Shown in pieces: positions 44,595 through 55,709 of a DNA stretch of 64,000 bases. The notes under the pieces are model-generated. The model did not search any database. It was not told the origin of the DNA and saw only the letters and a program-made list of their open reading frames with translations. Both the position numbers and the translations under genes were made by a program. Position 1 is the first letter of the stretch, and each line of letters opens with the position of its first letter. Source of the stretch: Rhyacophila brunnea (taxonomy: Eukaryota; Arthropoda; Insecta; Trichoptera; Rhyacophilidae); contig JAGYXB010000467.1 of NCBI GenBank assembly GCA_022495005.1, forward strand, positions 248,001 to 312,000, written 5' to 3'.

Positions 44595-44962
44595 GCGTCA
44601 ATTACATTGAGCAACTTTACGAGCTGTTTTTTGGCGAATTTAATAGCGGGCAATTCAGCTACGGCGATTCTGATGATGACATACAAAACTTTCCATTCGC
44701 TGAGAAGCCACAAACCAGCGACTGTTTTGATAGAATGTAGTTCGTTTTTTTACCGGGAGGTTGCTACTTCGCTCTACTGCGCAGACGCAGTAGACCCACA
44801 CGCCGGCGTGTAGCGTGTAAAGTTGACAGGCTTTCAATTTTTCTTGGTATATTGTTTACAATCTGCTTGTTAGCTTGTTCAGTGATGACACTGGGCGACT
44901 TTACAGGCAGATTGTAAATTCGCCAACAAGCAACTCGTCAAGTAGCCCAATATAATTAACGC
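44595..44962. mobile_element. Foldback MITE (GCGTCAATTACATTGAG family, copy 2)
   Basis: The left end GCGTCAATTACATTGAGC and the right end reversed GCGTTAATTATATTGGGC extend into about 60 bp of inverted similarity ending at GATTGTAAATTCG-like sequence. The interior agrees with 28237-28588 along its length, including TTTTTTTACCGGGAGGTTGC and CTGCGCAGACGCAGTAG. A minus-strand frame of 60 codons shares SSNLPVKKRTTF and QNSRW with the other copy. Confidence 0.78.
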
Positions 44963-45014
44963 ATTAGATGTAGTTGCTTCAATTATTATTGTTGATTCAG
45001 TCATTTTATTGATG

Positions 45015-45290
45015 GTGTCGCCTTGACGTCACCAGTGGTCACTCTTCTCTTCAGACTGGTCGGATCCCTGGTTACCACCTGGCTGAAGACTTGGATAATG
45101 CGTATCTTGCAGACATTTTTGATGGCAAGCTCTTTCAGTACAGACACATTTGTTCGCCTGGACATCCACGGAAGCACCACATCTCGAAATCGTCAATTAA
45201 TTCTATTCCTTCTTTGAAAGTCCAGGTATTAAAACCATATAGTAAGATTGAAAATCTTAACGTTTTATGGTCGATAATATATCTACATGT
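45015..45290 (-). mobile_element. LINE reverse-transcriptase remnant (family A-like)
   Basis: The minus strand gives FSILLYGFNTWTFKEGIEL, IDDFEMWCFRG, then after a frameshift NVSVLKELAIKN and CKIRIIQ. LLYG..TW and FEMWC.R are the motifs seen also at 6280-6480. The piece is 5'- and 3'-truncated. Confidence 0.75.
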
Positions 45291-45900
45291 GAAGCGTTTT
45301 GGTTGAACACAGTTATTGGCATTATCAATAGTAGATTAATTCTGCACTTAGGTAGAATAAACAACTGATGCTCCCAATAACAAAGATAGTAAATAAAACG
45401 CAGTTCAAGCTCAGAAAAAATCGTATTCTTATTCTCTCTCTATGGTAGTTCATAGTGTTTTTATGGAACGGTTGACCAATTGATAATCCCTTTGTTTTGA
45501 TATATTTTACTTATTTAGGTTAGCTTATGTTTATCATTATCTGTGATCGATGTTATGGTTTACGTAAACATTTTTATCTATAGGTACTCGCATTGATAAT
45601 ATTTCATATATCTTGTTATTGAAAACTATCGCCCTTATTATAATCATCCTTAAATCTCTTGAATAAGACACTAATTTCTTATCGAAGCGCCACTTTGTTG
45701 ATTTGCTAACACTTAGATTTATATTTATTTATTCTCACCCTAAATTTCTTCAATTTCACTACACATTTCTATCACACATATAAAACGAGAAAAATCCATA
45801 CTGACTGTTGATACAATTGAAGTATCTAGAATTTAAAAATATTGGCCATTTGATCAGCGTTTTGACTATATACATGATACATATTTACATACGCACAGTA

Positions 45901-46206
45901 TTCTTCTTCTTCTTCTTTGGCCATATCCGCCCCTTAGTTGGAGCATATGAACACCACGAGACGTCTCCAAGAATCCCTGTCGCTCGCCAGTCTTCTTGCG
46001 TCATGCCAGGTTAAACCAGCATCCTGTAGCCTTGCCGTATATACTCTATAGATAGTATTTAGCGGCCTTTTAGGATGCCAGAATCCGATTGGCTTGAAGA
46101 ACGGGCAAGCCATGTTGAAATTCTCTTTTGACATCCGCAGCACGTGGCCTAACCAGGTCCAACGTCGCCTCTTCACTTTCAGCGTGACGAGAGGCTGCTT
46201 GCACAA
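45901..46206 (-). mobile_element. LINE 3' tail (family C) with AAG microsatellite end
   Basis: The minus-strand frame 46206-45934 encodes LVTLKVKRRRWTWLGHVLRM, then FKPIGFWHPKRPLN, and DAGLTWHDARRLASDRDSWR to a stop after VVFICSN. RRWxWLGHVLRM and the final AGLTW..A..LA.DR..WR..V are diagnostic of the C-terminus of CR1/L2-like LINE polyproteins. The 3' side ends in CTT/AAG repeats (45903-45917). The frame is open over 90 codons, so this copy is younger than the one at 21444. Confidence 0.88.
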
Positions 46207-46224
46207 TATATTATATAGGTATAT

Positions 46225-46330
46225 ATTGCTGATTTTGTCTGCCTGTTGTGAGATAACTCCAAAACTACTGGACTATTGATGAAACTGGCACACTTCTCAC
46301 ACTACATGGTAGGTTCCAATTTAGTTGTTT
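46225..46330 (+). repeat. Conserved arthropod repeat fragment
   Basis: TTTTGTCTGCCTGTTGTGAG, ATAACTCCAAAACTACTGGA and GATGAAACTGGCACACTTCT follow the pattern of a widely dispersed arthropod repeat (TCTGTCTGTT...AAAACTACTGGACCGATTTTGATGAAA). Limits and class are unknown. Confidence 0.4.
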
Positions 46331-46334
46331 CACG

Positions 46335-47580
46335 CTAAAACTCCTCAAAAATATCATAAATAATAATTCATTTTATATATGTATGTAAAGTGCTCAGATA
46401 ACAGCGGTAGAATGGTAATGTATAGCACATATAAAGATCCACCCACCTGCATCCTTCCGTTTGTCGATCACACTGGCTCACTCGAGCTTTCAGACGAGTA
46501 TGATACTGATATAGGTTTAAAAGCACCCACTGGATATTCATAGAAATCGAATGGATGATTTTATTGCACTGCACAATTTTCATTGAAGTGATAAAAATCA
46601 AAACATTCCAGTATATTGTATATTACATGTCTATTTTTTATTTCCGTATTTTACCTGAAAAAACTCGCGTGATATTGCTAGTCTTTAATTTAAATAAATA
46701 ATGGAATATAGATATGCATTTTCAAAGGGAAATAAGCAGTCGTGTTGTCATTACAATATACGTAATGGTGGCTTTATGCTACATCTGGATGCGGTTATAG
46801 AAATGAGATTATTATCATAGAATTATTGAAATGTTACCAATTTCTGATGATGAGCATCATGAAGTAGTTATAGTGCGTATTCCAATGTCAACAATGAATG
46901 ACGTCTGAAATATATTTCACTCTCACCGAATGTGTTTCGTGATATATTATATAAATGTACATATATAATCCATTACACATATATATATATATGTGTATTT
47001 TATATGCGGAAAATGAATGGCTGAAATAATAGTGGGTAAACCTTACTCAAAACAAGATTGTTTCTATATTCGTTCTGTAATTGAACTGATGTGGCAATGC
47101 AGAAGTTGTTAAGTTAATTTATAAGACACACATAAACCGGTAAATAAGTAAAATATATATGTATATATTCTATAATATATAACTACTTCTAGGATATATT
47201 TAACTCAATCTGAGTCTGAGAATCTAATTCATCTGAATAATTCTGTTGAGTCTTCGGGTACAGTAGCTCACTTACCCGAAGGAAACAAAATTAAAAGAGC
47301 ATACATTGTATTATTGTCTGTTCCATGGCGTATCATCAGCTGCTTTGAGGACAGGGTAAATATTGGTTGTTGGTTAGCCGATAGAACAGGTGTATGCGAC
47401 TCAGGTAAGTAACTGAGATAGTGAATATGCATCAAATTCGAAAGAAGGAACACAGTTTTTTTTTAAGAAACACTTATGGTATTTATTTTTTTGATATTGA
47501 GGTACTTACTTTTATCTTTCATAAATGCCTTTTTTTATCAGTTTTGTCTTTTTTACTCATATGGCTCTATATGCCTTATT
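46335..47580. other. Non-coding spacer with AT microsatellite
   Basis: The only distinct item is ACACAT(AT)nGTGT at 46975-46996, a short palindromic microsatellite. No genes supported. Confidence 0.4.
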
Positions 47581-47585
47581 TTTGT

Positions 47586-47655
47586 AACCCTTGTAGTCGA
47601 ATGCGCAGGGCACTGGCTTCTCAGACAACTGATTTCAGGTTCAATTCCAGATGAG
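47586..47655 (+). repeat. tRNA-like SINE head
   Basis: TAGTCGAATGCGCAGGGCAC (A-box region) and AGGTTCAATTCCAGAT (B box, 47637-47647) have the spacing of a tRNA-derived Pol III promoter. The two frames of 77 and 86 codons over it are not genes. SINE body not delimited. Confidence 0.5.
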
Positions 47656-47868
47656 CTTACAATAATCTATTTGATTTACCTAATACTGGGTATATTATAT
47701 TGTGTAACACGTTTTGCTATTGTGACTATCTCGTAGCCTGTTGTAGTGTATCCAAACTTAATGTTTACTGCTATTATTGGAGGTCACATTAAATTGTTTA
47801 CGTTACATACGTATTTGGTCTTGATAACTGATGTAAGCACACATGACTAGATCACAGATTCCGTTACA

Positions 47869-47965
47869 GTCGCCGACCATATTTCACTCTGCAGCGGTGC
47901 TACATAAGCGATATACGCGCTGCAGATCTCGCATTACGGAAAGTGCGAAATATGGCGATGGACCG
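47869..47965. repeat. Interrupted inverted repeat
   Basis: GCCGACCATATTTCACTCTG...CAGCG is mirrored by CGCTGCAGA and, after a 15-base insert, AGTGCGAAATATGGCGATGG. The two arms each hold CTGCAG. It may be a decayed foldback element; no ends are defined. Confidence 0.35.
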
Positions 47966-48337
47966 AGGGTGTTCGCTCGATCTTGTATTCAAGATAATAG
48001 AGTGAAGTAATTAAATAATTAATTAACGTTATTATTTAGAATTCAATTAAAAATCAGTCTATTTTAAAAATAAGCATACAATTTTACTACAAAAACAACA
48101 ATAAATTAGTATAATTCTATTACTTTCTAAAACATCTTAAGTCACGATACTTACACAAAAATATATCTGAAAGCCTTGTCTATAAAAGTCTTCAGAACAA
48201 AATTGCTTAGTCACATACTTGAACAAAAAATACTTCAGCAAAATGTATGGACCTGCCAATTGCACAGCTATACGGAGACATCGTTGCAATAAGGGTAAAT
48301 TTTATAAGGGATGATTAACCATAAAAAGTTTTTTTTT

Positions 48338-48565
48338 GACCGTGTCCGATCCTAATAACATAATATGGGCCTCCACTGAATGCATGTTTGTATTAACAGA
48401 TTTTTTTACGGAAAATGGTTGTTAGCCACTTGCTCAACCCATTAGGTCCATACTCTGACTCATACACAAATTTAAAAACAATATGTGTACTTGCTAGACT
48501 CAGGATTCGAACATGGGACCCACCACGATATAGGCCGACGCTTAAACCGCGCGGCCATCGTACAC
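48338..48565 (-). repeat. tRNA-derived SINE (copy 6)
   Basis: The minus-strand head ATGGCCGCGCGGTTTAAGCG (A box), the B box as GGATTCGAACATGG on the plus strand (48502-48515), GGTCCATACTCTGACTCATA, TTGTATTAACAGATTTTTTT and the tail GTCCGATCCTAATAACATAA. It is well preserved except in the 3' palindrome. Confidence 0.85.
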
Positions 48566-48904
48566 TATAACAATTTCATTAAAAAAACGTACAATGCAAA
48601 TTACGATTTTGAATTGTTTTGACAGTAAAAAATAAACACGTTTTAATTCCTCCTGTTTTTAATTTTCGTTCTACATTTTTTTTACTTCTTAATAATACAC
48701 CATTAAAATTACGCCTACGCAGTACTTATAAGCCTCAAAAAAACCTCTTTCAATTATTTTCATAAAGCAATTACTTTTTTTAATTCCTTACTTTAAGATT
48801 TTTCATTTTTAGTAAGTATACATTTGTTTTAACTGTTTAACAATATAACCATTAGAATGACGCCTACATATTACATGGTGGATAATTTCAATTCAATCCT
48901 ATAT

Positions 48905-49370
48905 TTTTTAGCCTCAAAAACTTGTATACGGTTTTAAAGGGATCCTAAAGAATAAACGATAAATACGGGAAACGATAAATGCGGGATATACAAAACAAAA
49001 AAAAATTAAAATAACTCGTTTTTCTCCTGGATTTTTTATTTTCAGTTTCTCAGCTTGAGTTCTGATGGGGATTTTAGTTGCAACATATTAAAATTTGTGA
49101 TACAAGATGCAAGGACTGAAAGGTCTGTATGTATCATAAACAATTCTACGAAAGCGAAATGAAAAATATTCAACGAAAACGGTCAATCGGGATAATATTT
49201 GTGACGGGACCATAATATTTAGAGTTAGACGATAGATCGAGGAAAACGATAAATCGGGGAACGGTTAATGCGGGATTATTTAAAATTGTTCTTATGGGTG
49301 TTTGGCGGGACTTTCAAAAATCTACGCGGGAAAACGATTTATACGAGAACGGTAGATCGGGGTTCCACTG
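48905..49370 (-). mobile_element. Tigger/pogo-like element, one end preserved
   Basis: The right end, reversed, reads TACAGTGGAACCCCGATCTA followed by CGTTCTCGTATAAATCGTTT; TA is at 49371-49372. Words of the type AACGATAAATCGGGGAACGG recur at 48954, 48973, 49165, 49228 and 49325, all in the same orientation. This is as expected for subterminal transposase-binding sites of Tigger elements. The matching left end is not found, so the left limit is approximate. No transposase. Confidence 0.6.
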
Positions 49371-49811
49371 TATCAATAATTACCAGCAAATATTACCAGA
49401 TAGCAGTATCACCTTTTAACATTCTTAAACGTCTTCTTCACCTCTCTCTTACTGTCTTTGTGCTGGTATTTCAGACTCAATTATTTTTCTGTGAGCTGCT
49501 GCATTAGCCTGACGGAGTCTTTGTAGTCTTCTGATTTTGCAGAGCACAGCACCACTGAATTCGTTCATTTGTCAAACGGCGACGCTTAGCTGATGATTCT
49601 TCTTCATCAATAATGTTTCTATTTTTGATTGATTGTGTATATTGCATACGGTAACAAGAAGTTATAGCACCCTATCACTATTATAATTACCCTTAAATCT
49701 CTTGGATAGCACATTAATTAAACTTCTCAATACCTACTCTAATTATACTATTAAGTACCGCACTATAAACATATGTCAAACTAATATAAGAGTATCATGT
49801 TTTCTATCACG

Positions 49812-50147
49812 TAGGGATTTCAAAATCAATATTTTTTGACACCAAAATACCCGTTTTAAAAATCAGACAATACCGATATATTCGGTATCGACAGGGAAAA
49901 CAAAATATATTAATTAACATAAAAGGCTTAATATGACTGTATTTTTTGTCAGGTTACGCGATGTCTGGTTTACTTCTGTGGCTCTTCATCGTCCTTGGTG
50001 ACCAACAATGACACATGCTATAAAATATTATTATTTTAAAGAGATTTTTACATAATATATTATATTATATTTCTGCTTTTTTCAATTATTTTACGAATCA
50101 ATAGAAAATACGGGTATTGGTATTTTCATTCGGTATTTCTATCCCTA
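49812..50147. mobile_element. hAT-type MITE (TAGGGAT family, copy 2)
   Basis: The ends are TAGGGATTTCAAAATC and, reversed, TAGGGATAGAAATACCG. The interior has TTGTCAGGTTACGCGATGTC and GACCAACAATGACACATGCT, as at 10782-11095. The flanking 8 bp no longer match. No coding frame. Confidence 0.68.
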
Positions 50148-50774
50148 GTTTGGCGGCGTGATTAAAATAAACGATTCCTCCGATTTTTCAAATATGAAAT
50201 TTGCATTTATACGTGTATGTTTAGTACGTCTTCACCCTGTCTAGCTCTCTCTTATATTATAATTCAAAACAAATGTATACAAGGTAATTAGTATTATCGA
50301 TCAGAATAATATGTACCTTCATAAGAATGATTTAAAAAACGTCTGTACTTGTTTGCAAATAAAAACATGCCTTTGTTATCTTGATTAGTATTAATACGAT
50401 GAGTTGATCATCTCGAAATTTCTATAATAAAACAATTTGCTGGCAAAAAATTTTCTTAGTTTTTTTTTCAAAACTTAACAAGTATACATAATAATAAACC
50501 AAAGCTAATACTAACTGTATCTACTTGCATACTGTTTAGTTAGCATTATCTGAAAAACATTAGAACTTTCCATTATTCCTTCGACTACAGCAGTATTCAA
50601 ACTGTGTACCGCGACTTGAAGTTGTTTGAAAAAAAATCCAGATAGCCTTAATGCAACACGCTGATATAAGATACACAAAATAGTATGAAGAAGTTCCGTA
50701 GATTTTAAATCTGAGAGAAAATAAGGTTTGTAACGTTTCTTGTGGTAGTCTTGGGTTGCTTAGGAAAATAATTT

Positions 50775-51111
50775 TCAATAGTAGGTGCGACGAAATTTCG
50801 CACTCGTCACCAATCGGAGACCGACAGTCGAGGTGTGAACACGTCAATTTGTTTTGCCATGGCATCGGTTGAAAATATTCTTAAATCGTGTAAACATGAC
50901 TAAAAAACTTTACGTATGTACTTGAAAAAGAAATCATGTCAATGAATATGATATTATTATTACTAAGATGACAATAAACATAACATTAAATGGACCCATG
51001 TTGAATTTTTATGAAAAATTAGATTTCGTTCGGCACGCGTCATTTGCACAATCCGCTCATCGCCTAGTCACGATCTTTTTAGACCATGCCTCAACTGAAG
51101 TATAGCCTTAA
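50775..51111 (-). repeat. Dispersed repeat beginning at TTAA, copy 2
   Basis: Inverse copy of 4418-4745, ending at TTAA 51108-51111. The 101-codon minus frame 50560-50865 starts inside it and reads LTCSHLDCRSPIGDECEIS, which in copy 1 is LTSRLPLSDCRRV in a different frame, so no conserved protein is evident. The inner end beyond 50775 is undefined. Confidence 0.55.
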
Positions 51112-51289
51112 AGAAGGAATGTGAATAATATGGCTTTTGAGAAAAGATTCTTCGGCGTCAACCTATTATTTTGAGTTTACGTCTTAAAAGTGGCACATTG
51201 CCTAGATGTCACTAAATAATCGTGTATATTTTGATTCCAAGATTTAAGAAGCTTAGTGAAGAACAACGGGCTCACACACTCTTGATATT

Positions 51290-51332
51290 TTTAGGGCGCC
51301 GTGAAACGGAAAAGTTTGAAAACCACTTAACT
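51290..51332 (-). repeat. Solo hAT terminal repeat
   Basis: Reversed, it reads AGTGGTTTTCAAACTTTTCC, then GTTTCACGGCGCCC and TAAAAATATC, a Charlie-type end related to 13178. The expected outer C is mutated. No partner end recognised. Confidence 0.5.
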
Positions 51333-51404
51333 ACACTGTTGTATCTAAAATACAATAATAATGATAAAAACTCGACTTGATATCGATAACGTCATAAATG
51401 CAGT

Positions 51405-51478
51405 CACCTGTTTCCGATACAACAGCAACAGTGAACTGTGATACGGAGATCTACATACGTCTAATTTTCCGGATGCGA
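51405..51478 (-). repeat. Single end of the GTGTCCGG MITE family (copy 3)
   Basis: Reversed: CATCCGGAAAATTAGACGTA, then CCGTATCACAGTTCACTG and TGTATCGGA, matching the left arms of 7368-7751 and 8458-8835. The other end is missing. Confidence 0.6.
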
Positions 51479-51479
51479 T

Positions 51480-52250
51480 AGATAATATCCGAAATTTTCA
51501 ATTGGCCTCAAACATTGGCAAGGTAAAAATCAAAAAAAAGGTTGAATTTTGACTAAAACAATAAATAAAAGCTAATAAAATTTAATGATTATTAAAAATT
51601 AAACTTTACATTGACGCTAAATATACATTAAATAATTAATACTGTCATTAATTTAAACTAAAAAAATATGGTAAGCATAATAGAAATTGGCTATATTTTG
51701 TAAGTATTTTGAGAAGAAACCTAAAAAAAGCTCTTCGGTTTGAATCTGGGCGGAATAAAAATGGAAAAAAAGCTTTAAAAAATCTTTTGGTGCACGGTAA
51801 AAATAATCAATAATCCCTCTATTTACACCAACAAACTATGGTATAACTAACAAATACAGTGTTTGTCGTTAACTTGCTTAAACCTATGAATGACCATGAA
51901 CTCAAGAAAGATAATAAGTTACTTAAAAAACAATATGTGAAATTTTATCCATCCAGCGGATTACATCCCGTGAAGTTAAATTTGCCAAACTCTGCTCTAC
52001 TATGGGTGACATTGTATAATCGACCAGATGTTGTAAAAGTTTTCGGTACGGGGGGAGCGTTTTGACGGGCACGTTTTTGACAAGCGTCGTCACCGCTTCC
52101 CATGTAACATCTTCAAAACTAAATTTCTTAAAAATTGTTTTACCAACAGTATTAAGACCATGGTTTATGAATCACTAAAAAACACCGAAAAGCATTGTAG
52201 GTACTTTGGGGTATTTTATTATTATTATAACTTTTTTCTTAGGTCGTATT
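51480..52250. other. Non-coding spacer with one unrecognised frame
   Basis: A frame at 51859-52065 reads ELKKDNKLLKKQYVKFYPSS and GLHPVKLNLPNSALLWVTLY. Its composition is more protein-like than most frames here, but I know no match and see no splice context. It may be transposon debris. Confidence 0.3.
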
Positions 52251-52264
52251 CTTATTTATCCGGT

Positions 52265-52665
52265 GGTTTTTTGTCCGGTACAAATCTTGCAATCGATTTT
52301 TAACTAACTTCCCGACTAGCTATACATTTGAAACTTTTAGAATATATCATAACACGATGCCAATACATTTTTAAAATACTTTTAGCCATCTTTAAGTAGT
52401 ATTAAATTCATTTGTAGTTAATTCTGTTGTGTATGAAAAGTTATTTCGATACCATTATTGGTTGCTAGGGAGTTCTAGCAACTAAATTATTCAATAATAT
52501 ATACGTGCGTTACTATGGAAATCAATATGAAATGACATTTCATTATTCAGTATTTCTATCAAGTACAAATTTTTTGATCGTTTATGCTAGTCAAGTCAAG
52601 TTTATATGATTCAACAGAAAATTTAAAACGTTGTATATAAAAAGTTCTTTTTAACTTGTAATTAT
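52265..52665 (-). repeat. Unclassified 0.48-kb dispersed repeat, copy 2
   Basis: Inverse copy of 37505-37985: it starts (reversed) near CTTGTAATTA/AAGTTAAAAAGAAC and ends TTGCAAGATTTGTACCGGAC. The central hairpin GGTTGCTAGGGAGTTCTAGC-AACT (52459-52482) is preserved. Confidence 0.7.
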
Positions 52666-52669
52666 TTCC

Positions 52670-54045
52670 ATTAAACACTTCTGCACTGAATAAAATGAAT
52701 TAAATATATGTTTATTCTTATAGTATATACATTTAAAATATTAACATGTTATTTCTCTCAGTATAGACAGCATTTTTTCAACATTTTTGTTATTCTTTAT
52801 CATCATTAAGCCAGTCATCACCCGACGGCGCGAAAATAGCATTGTTGATTATGTACCCAAAAAACGTCTGGACTGGAAACTAAAGGGTGAAATATATTAT
52901 TATAATTTCCAAAGAAACCCGGTAAAGTACTTTCCAAAGTTTAAAAGAAATCTTATACATAAAATCGATAAATCAGACATATTTATTGATATATTATATA
53001 TCGCCCTTTTTTTACAGATAACGCTGAGAGAAGGCTGGGCATTTTTTGTTTAATTTAAGTCAAAGATGACTATCTAACGCACCCCTCTCTGAATCCGTAG
53101 GCTGCGATTCTGGTTCCGTGGCTGGTAAAAATGCACGGTGTTTCTTCAGTATAGGTTTGTTTAATCCAGAACACGAATAGGTAGGAAAATTACGAGCAAA
53201 CGTATCTCAAAAAAAAAATTCACAAAAGTGCTAACTAAGTTTATTTTTTTATTAATAGTAATCTTTCAATGGTAGTTATATTCAGTATACAATATTAATA
53301 ATTATTCGCAAGTGTAATAAATTTAATCAACACCTAACGCGTGTAATATATAATTAGATGGCTTAATGCTGAGTTTGAAATATCTCGGTTAACGTAGTTT
53401 TTATGATTAATTCGCATTGTTCATAAACGCATTAGCTTACGGGATAAAAACACTCACGGATAGTAAAAGAAGATGAAAACTCACTAGGTTAAATTGTTTT
53501 CTACTTTTATTTCTAATAATAATATTATGTTACTGAGATTTTTCAAAATTATGTATTTTTTTCATATTCTGAAACGTTTATTTAGATTTAGATAATCGAT
53601 CAATATTTTACACACTTCATTCTCCAGGTTAATCCAGGGCTGTTCTGAGATCATTTATTGTATTTATTATTAAATTCTATATTATATTATTAAAATATCG
53701 AACATTCTTAAATGTTATACAAATTATGTAATTAATAAAATAAATAATTGGATTAGTAATTTACCATAAACTTAAGCTGCAAGGCTTTTCTAATAGATCA
53801 CATAACTTCAAAAAAGGGTGTTAAATATGATATATCATATTCAGGCAGTTAATTATCTCGGGAAGTTAACTGTCGTGATGTTTTTTGACACGGTCGCCCA
53901 TGAGCTGTCAAATTTCTTTCAATAGTACCTACTGCAAAATATTTTTAACGCGTAATATTTGAATCAAGTAAAATGCGGTGCAATGTTTTAAAAAATATTG
54001 GAGATACCGACTCGTTTGTGGAATTACTCCAAATGATAACCGTGT
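52670..54045. other. AT-rich non-coding spacer
   Basis: An 88-codon frame at 52787-53053 is lysine- and aromatic-rich without motif and is not called. Nothing else recognised. Confidence 0.4.
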
Positions 54046-54053
54046 CATTTTTT

Positions 54054-54290
54054 CCGACCATGTCCGATCCTAATAAGATCATATTATTATGGTCCTCCAC
54101 AGAGTGAAATTTTGTATTAACAGATTTTGCTTTTACGAAAAATGGATGTCAGTCACTTGCTCAACCTATTAGGTCCATACTCTGACTCATACACAAATTG
54201 AAAAACAATATGTCTACTTGCCAGACCAGGCTCGAACCTGGGACCCACGACGCTATAGGCCGACGCTTAAGCTGCGCGGCCATCGTGGGT
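54054..54290 (-). repeat. tRNA-derived SINE (copy 7)
   Basis: Minus-strand head ACGATGGCCGCGCAGCTTAA, B box (plus strand CAGGCTCGAACCTGGG, 54228-54243), CAATTTGTGTA, AATAGGTTGAGCAAGTGAC, TTAATACAAAATTTCACTCT and the 3' tail GATCTTATTAGGATCGGACA. Well preserved. Confidence 0.87.
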
Positions 54291-54499
54291 TATAGCAATA
54301 GTAATAAAAATAACGGAAACGTGTTAACTATGAGAATAGGTACTAGTTAATATTACCAATTTCAACGGTACTAAAATTAAATTTTGTAGGAATACTTACA
54401 CATTCCATCCTTGATTCATATTACAAAGATGGTATTCATTTATTGACGGATTTAAAAAAATATGTTTTTATTAGGTGATATCTGCACGAATTTCACTTC

Positions 54500-54570
54500 G
54501 ATTGGTGGTCAGAGCCCTCACCCGGCATGCGAAAAGCGTAATAGTATGTTCAAATCCCACATCCTCAAAG
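54500..54570 (+). repeat. tRNA-like SINE head (second family)
   Basis: GTGGTCAGAGCCCTCACCCG (A-box region), GCATGCGAAAAGCGTAATAG and ATGTTCAAATCCCACATCCT (B box 54549-54559) followed by AAAGATTTTTTT. This is a tRNA-like promoter with a T-run after it, and its sequence differs from the main SINE. Body not delimited. Confidence 0.55.
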
Positions 54571-54574
54571 ATTT

Positions 54575-55480
54575 TTTTTAGAATTTTTGTAACAGTTATA
54601 TTTTTAAGTCTTTCCCACGTTATGGAATACCATATTATTTCACATAATACTTAATCGAGCGATAACTAATAAGCTTAAATGAAATCCACAAAATTTGAAT
54701 GCCAACAGGATTATTATTTATACAAGATGTAATAATCCCTAGGATTTGCAACATTCTACGCTATTCCATATTGAAATTTTGGATATAATCACATCAGTAT
54801 AGGACGCCATACTGTTATTATATTTTGGGTTTACCCTTTTATATTATATCATGATAATTTTGGTTTTAATGTGGGATATTGGAGTTTTCGGACCGCCATT
54901 TCGTGCAATATCTTATATGCGGTGGTCTCATAATATCAGCGATATTTATTTACATATACCCCAAATAATTCTAAAGCAAAATTCATTTCATTTATATATA
55001 TTACATACTATTTAATTATTATACATATTGACAATATTTTCTGTAACCATAATATTATCGACTATTAAATTTAATGTAGAGGCCCTTATAAACTATATTG
55101 TGTTATAACCATTGATGTTTTATTGTATAATATAAAACGATAACATTTTAGTATCTGCTAAAATCATCCAATATTTATTTATTCTTTCGTAATAAACAGA
55201 TAAAATATACAGATAAATGAACTCTGCTTGCATTATTATGGTGGTCAATTTCCGTCCATTTTAATTTATATAAGTATATTAATTTTATTGTTACATTAAC
55301 ATAATACGTACATATTGAATATACTTAAAAACTCAATACGAGTAATTCTGTGGTCTGAGGTAAAAGCGCTTAAGTCAGTTTGGTTGCAGCTGAGATAATT
55401 GGTTTTGAAATAAATCACAGTTTTCAAAATACTCTTGCTTAGAAGTTAATTAGTGTATCTTTTTTAATTCTTTAACATTT
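54575..55480. other. AT-rich non-coding spacer
   Basis: Nothing recognised. Confidence 0.4.
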
Positions 55481-55486
55481 TTTTTT

Positions 55487-55704
55487 CAACCATCTCCGAT
55501 CCTAGTAAAATCATTATGGGCCTCCCAGATTTTGTTTTTACGAGAAACGGATGTCAGCCACTTGCTCAACCTACTAAATCCATAGATATTCTGACTCATA
55601 CACAAATTGAAAAACAATAGGTATGTGTACTTGCCAAATCCAGGATTCGAGCCTAGGACACACGACGCTATAGGCCGACGCTTAAGCCACGCGGCCATCG
55701 TGGG
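55487..55704 (-). repeat. tRNA-derived SINE (copy 8)
   Basis: Minus-strand head ACGATGGCCGCGTGGCTTAA, B box (plus strand AGGATTCGAGCCTAGG, 55642-55657), CAATTTGTGTATGAG, TTAGTAGGTTGAGCAAGTGG, and the 3' end GATTTTACTAGGATCGGAGA. The segment between the TTTCTCGTAAAAACAAAATC block and the 3' end is shortened by an internal deletion that removed TTAATACAAAC. Confidence 0.83.
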
Positions 55705-55709
55705 AGTAA

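Noticed and set aside
50560..50865. 101-codon minus-strand open frame
   Set aside because: Begins inside a dispersed repeat, and the other copy of that repeat does not conserve the frame.
52787..53053. 88-codon lysine- and aromatic-rich frame
   Set aside because: Composition is what AT-rich DNA gives by chance; no motif and no second copy.
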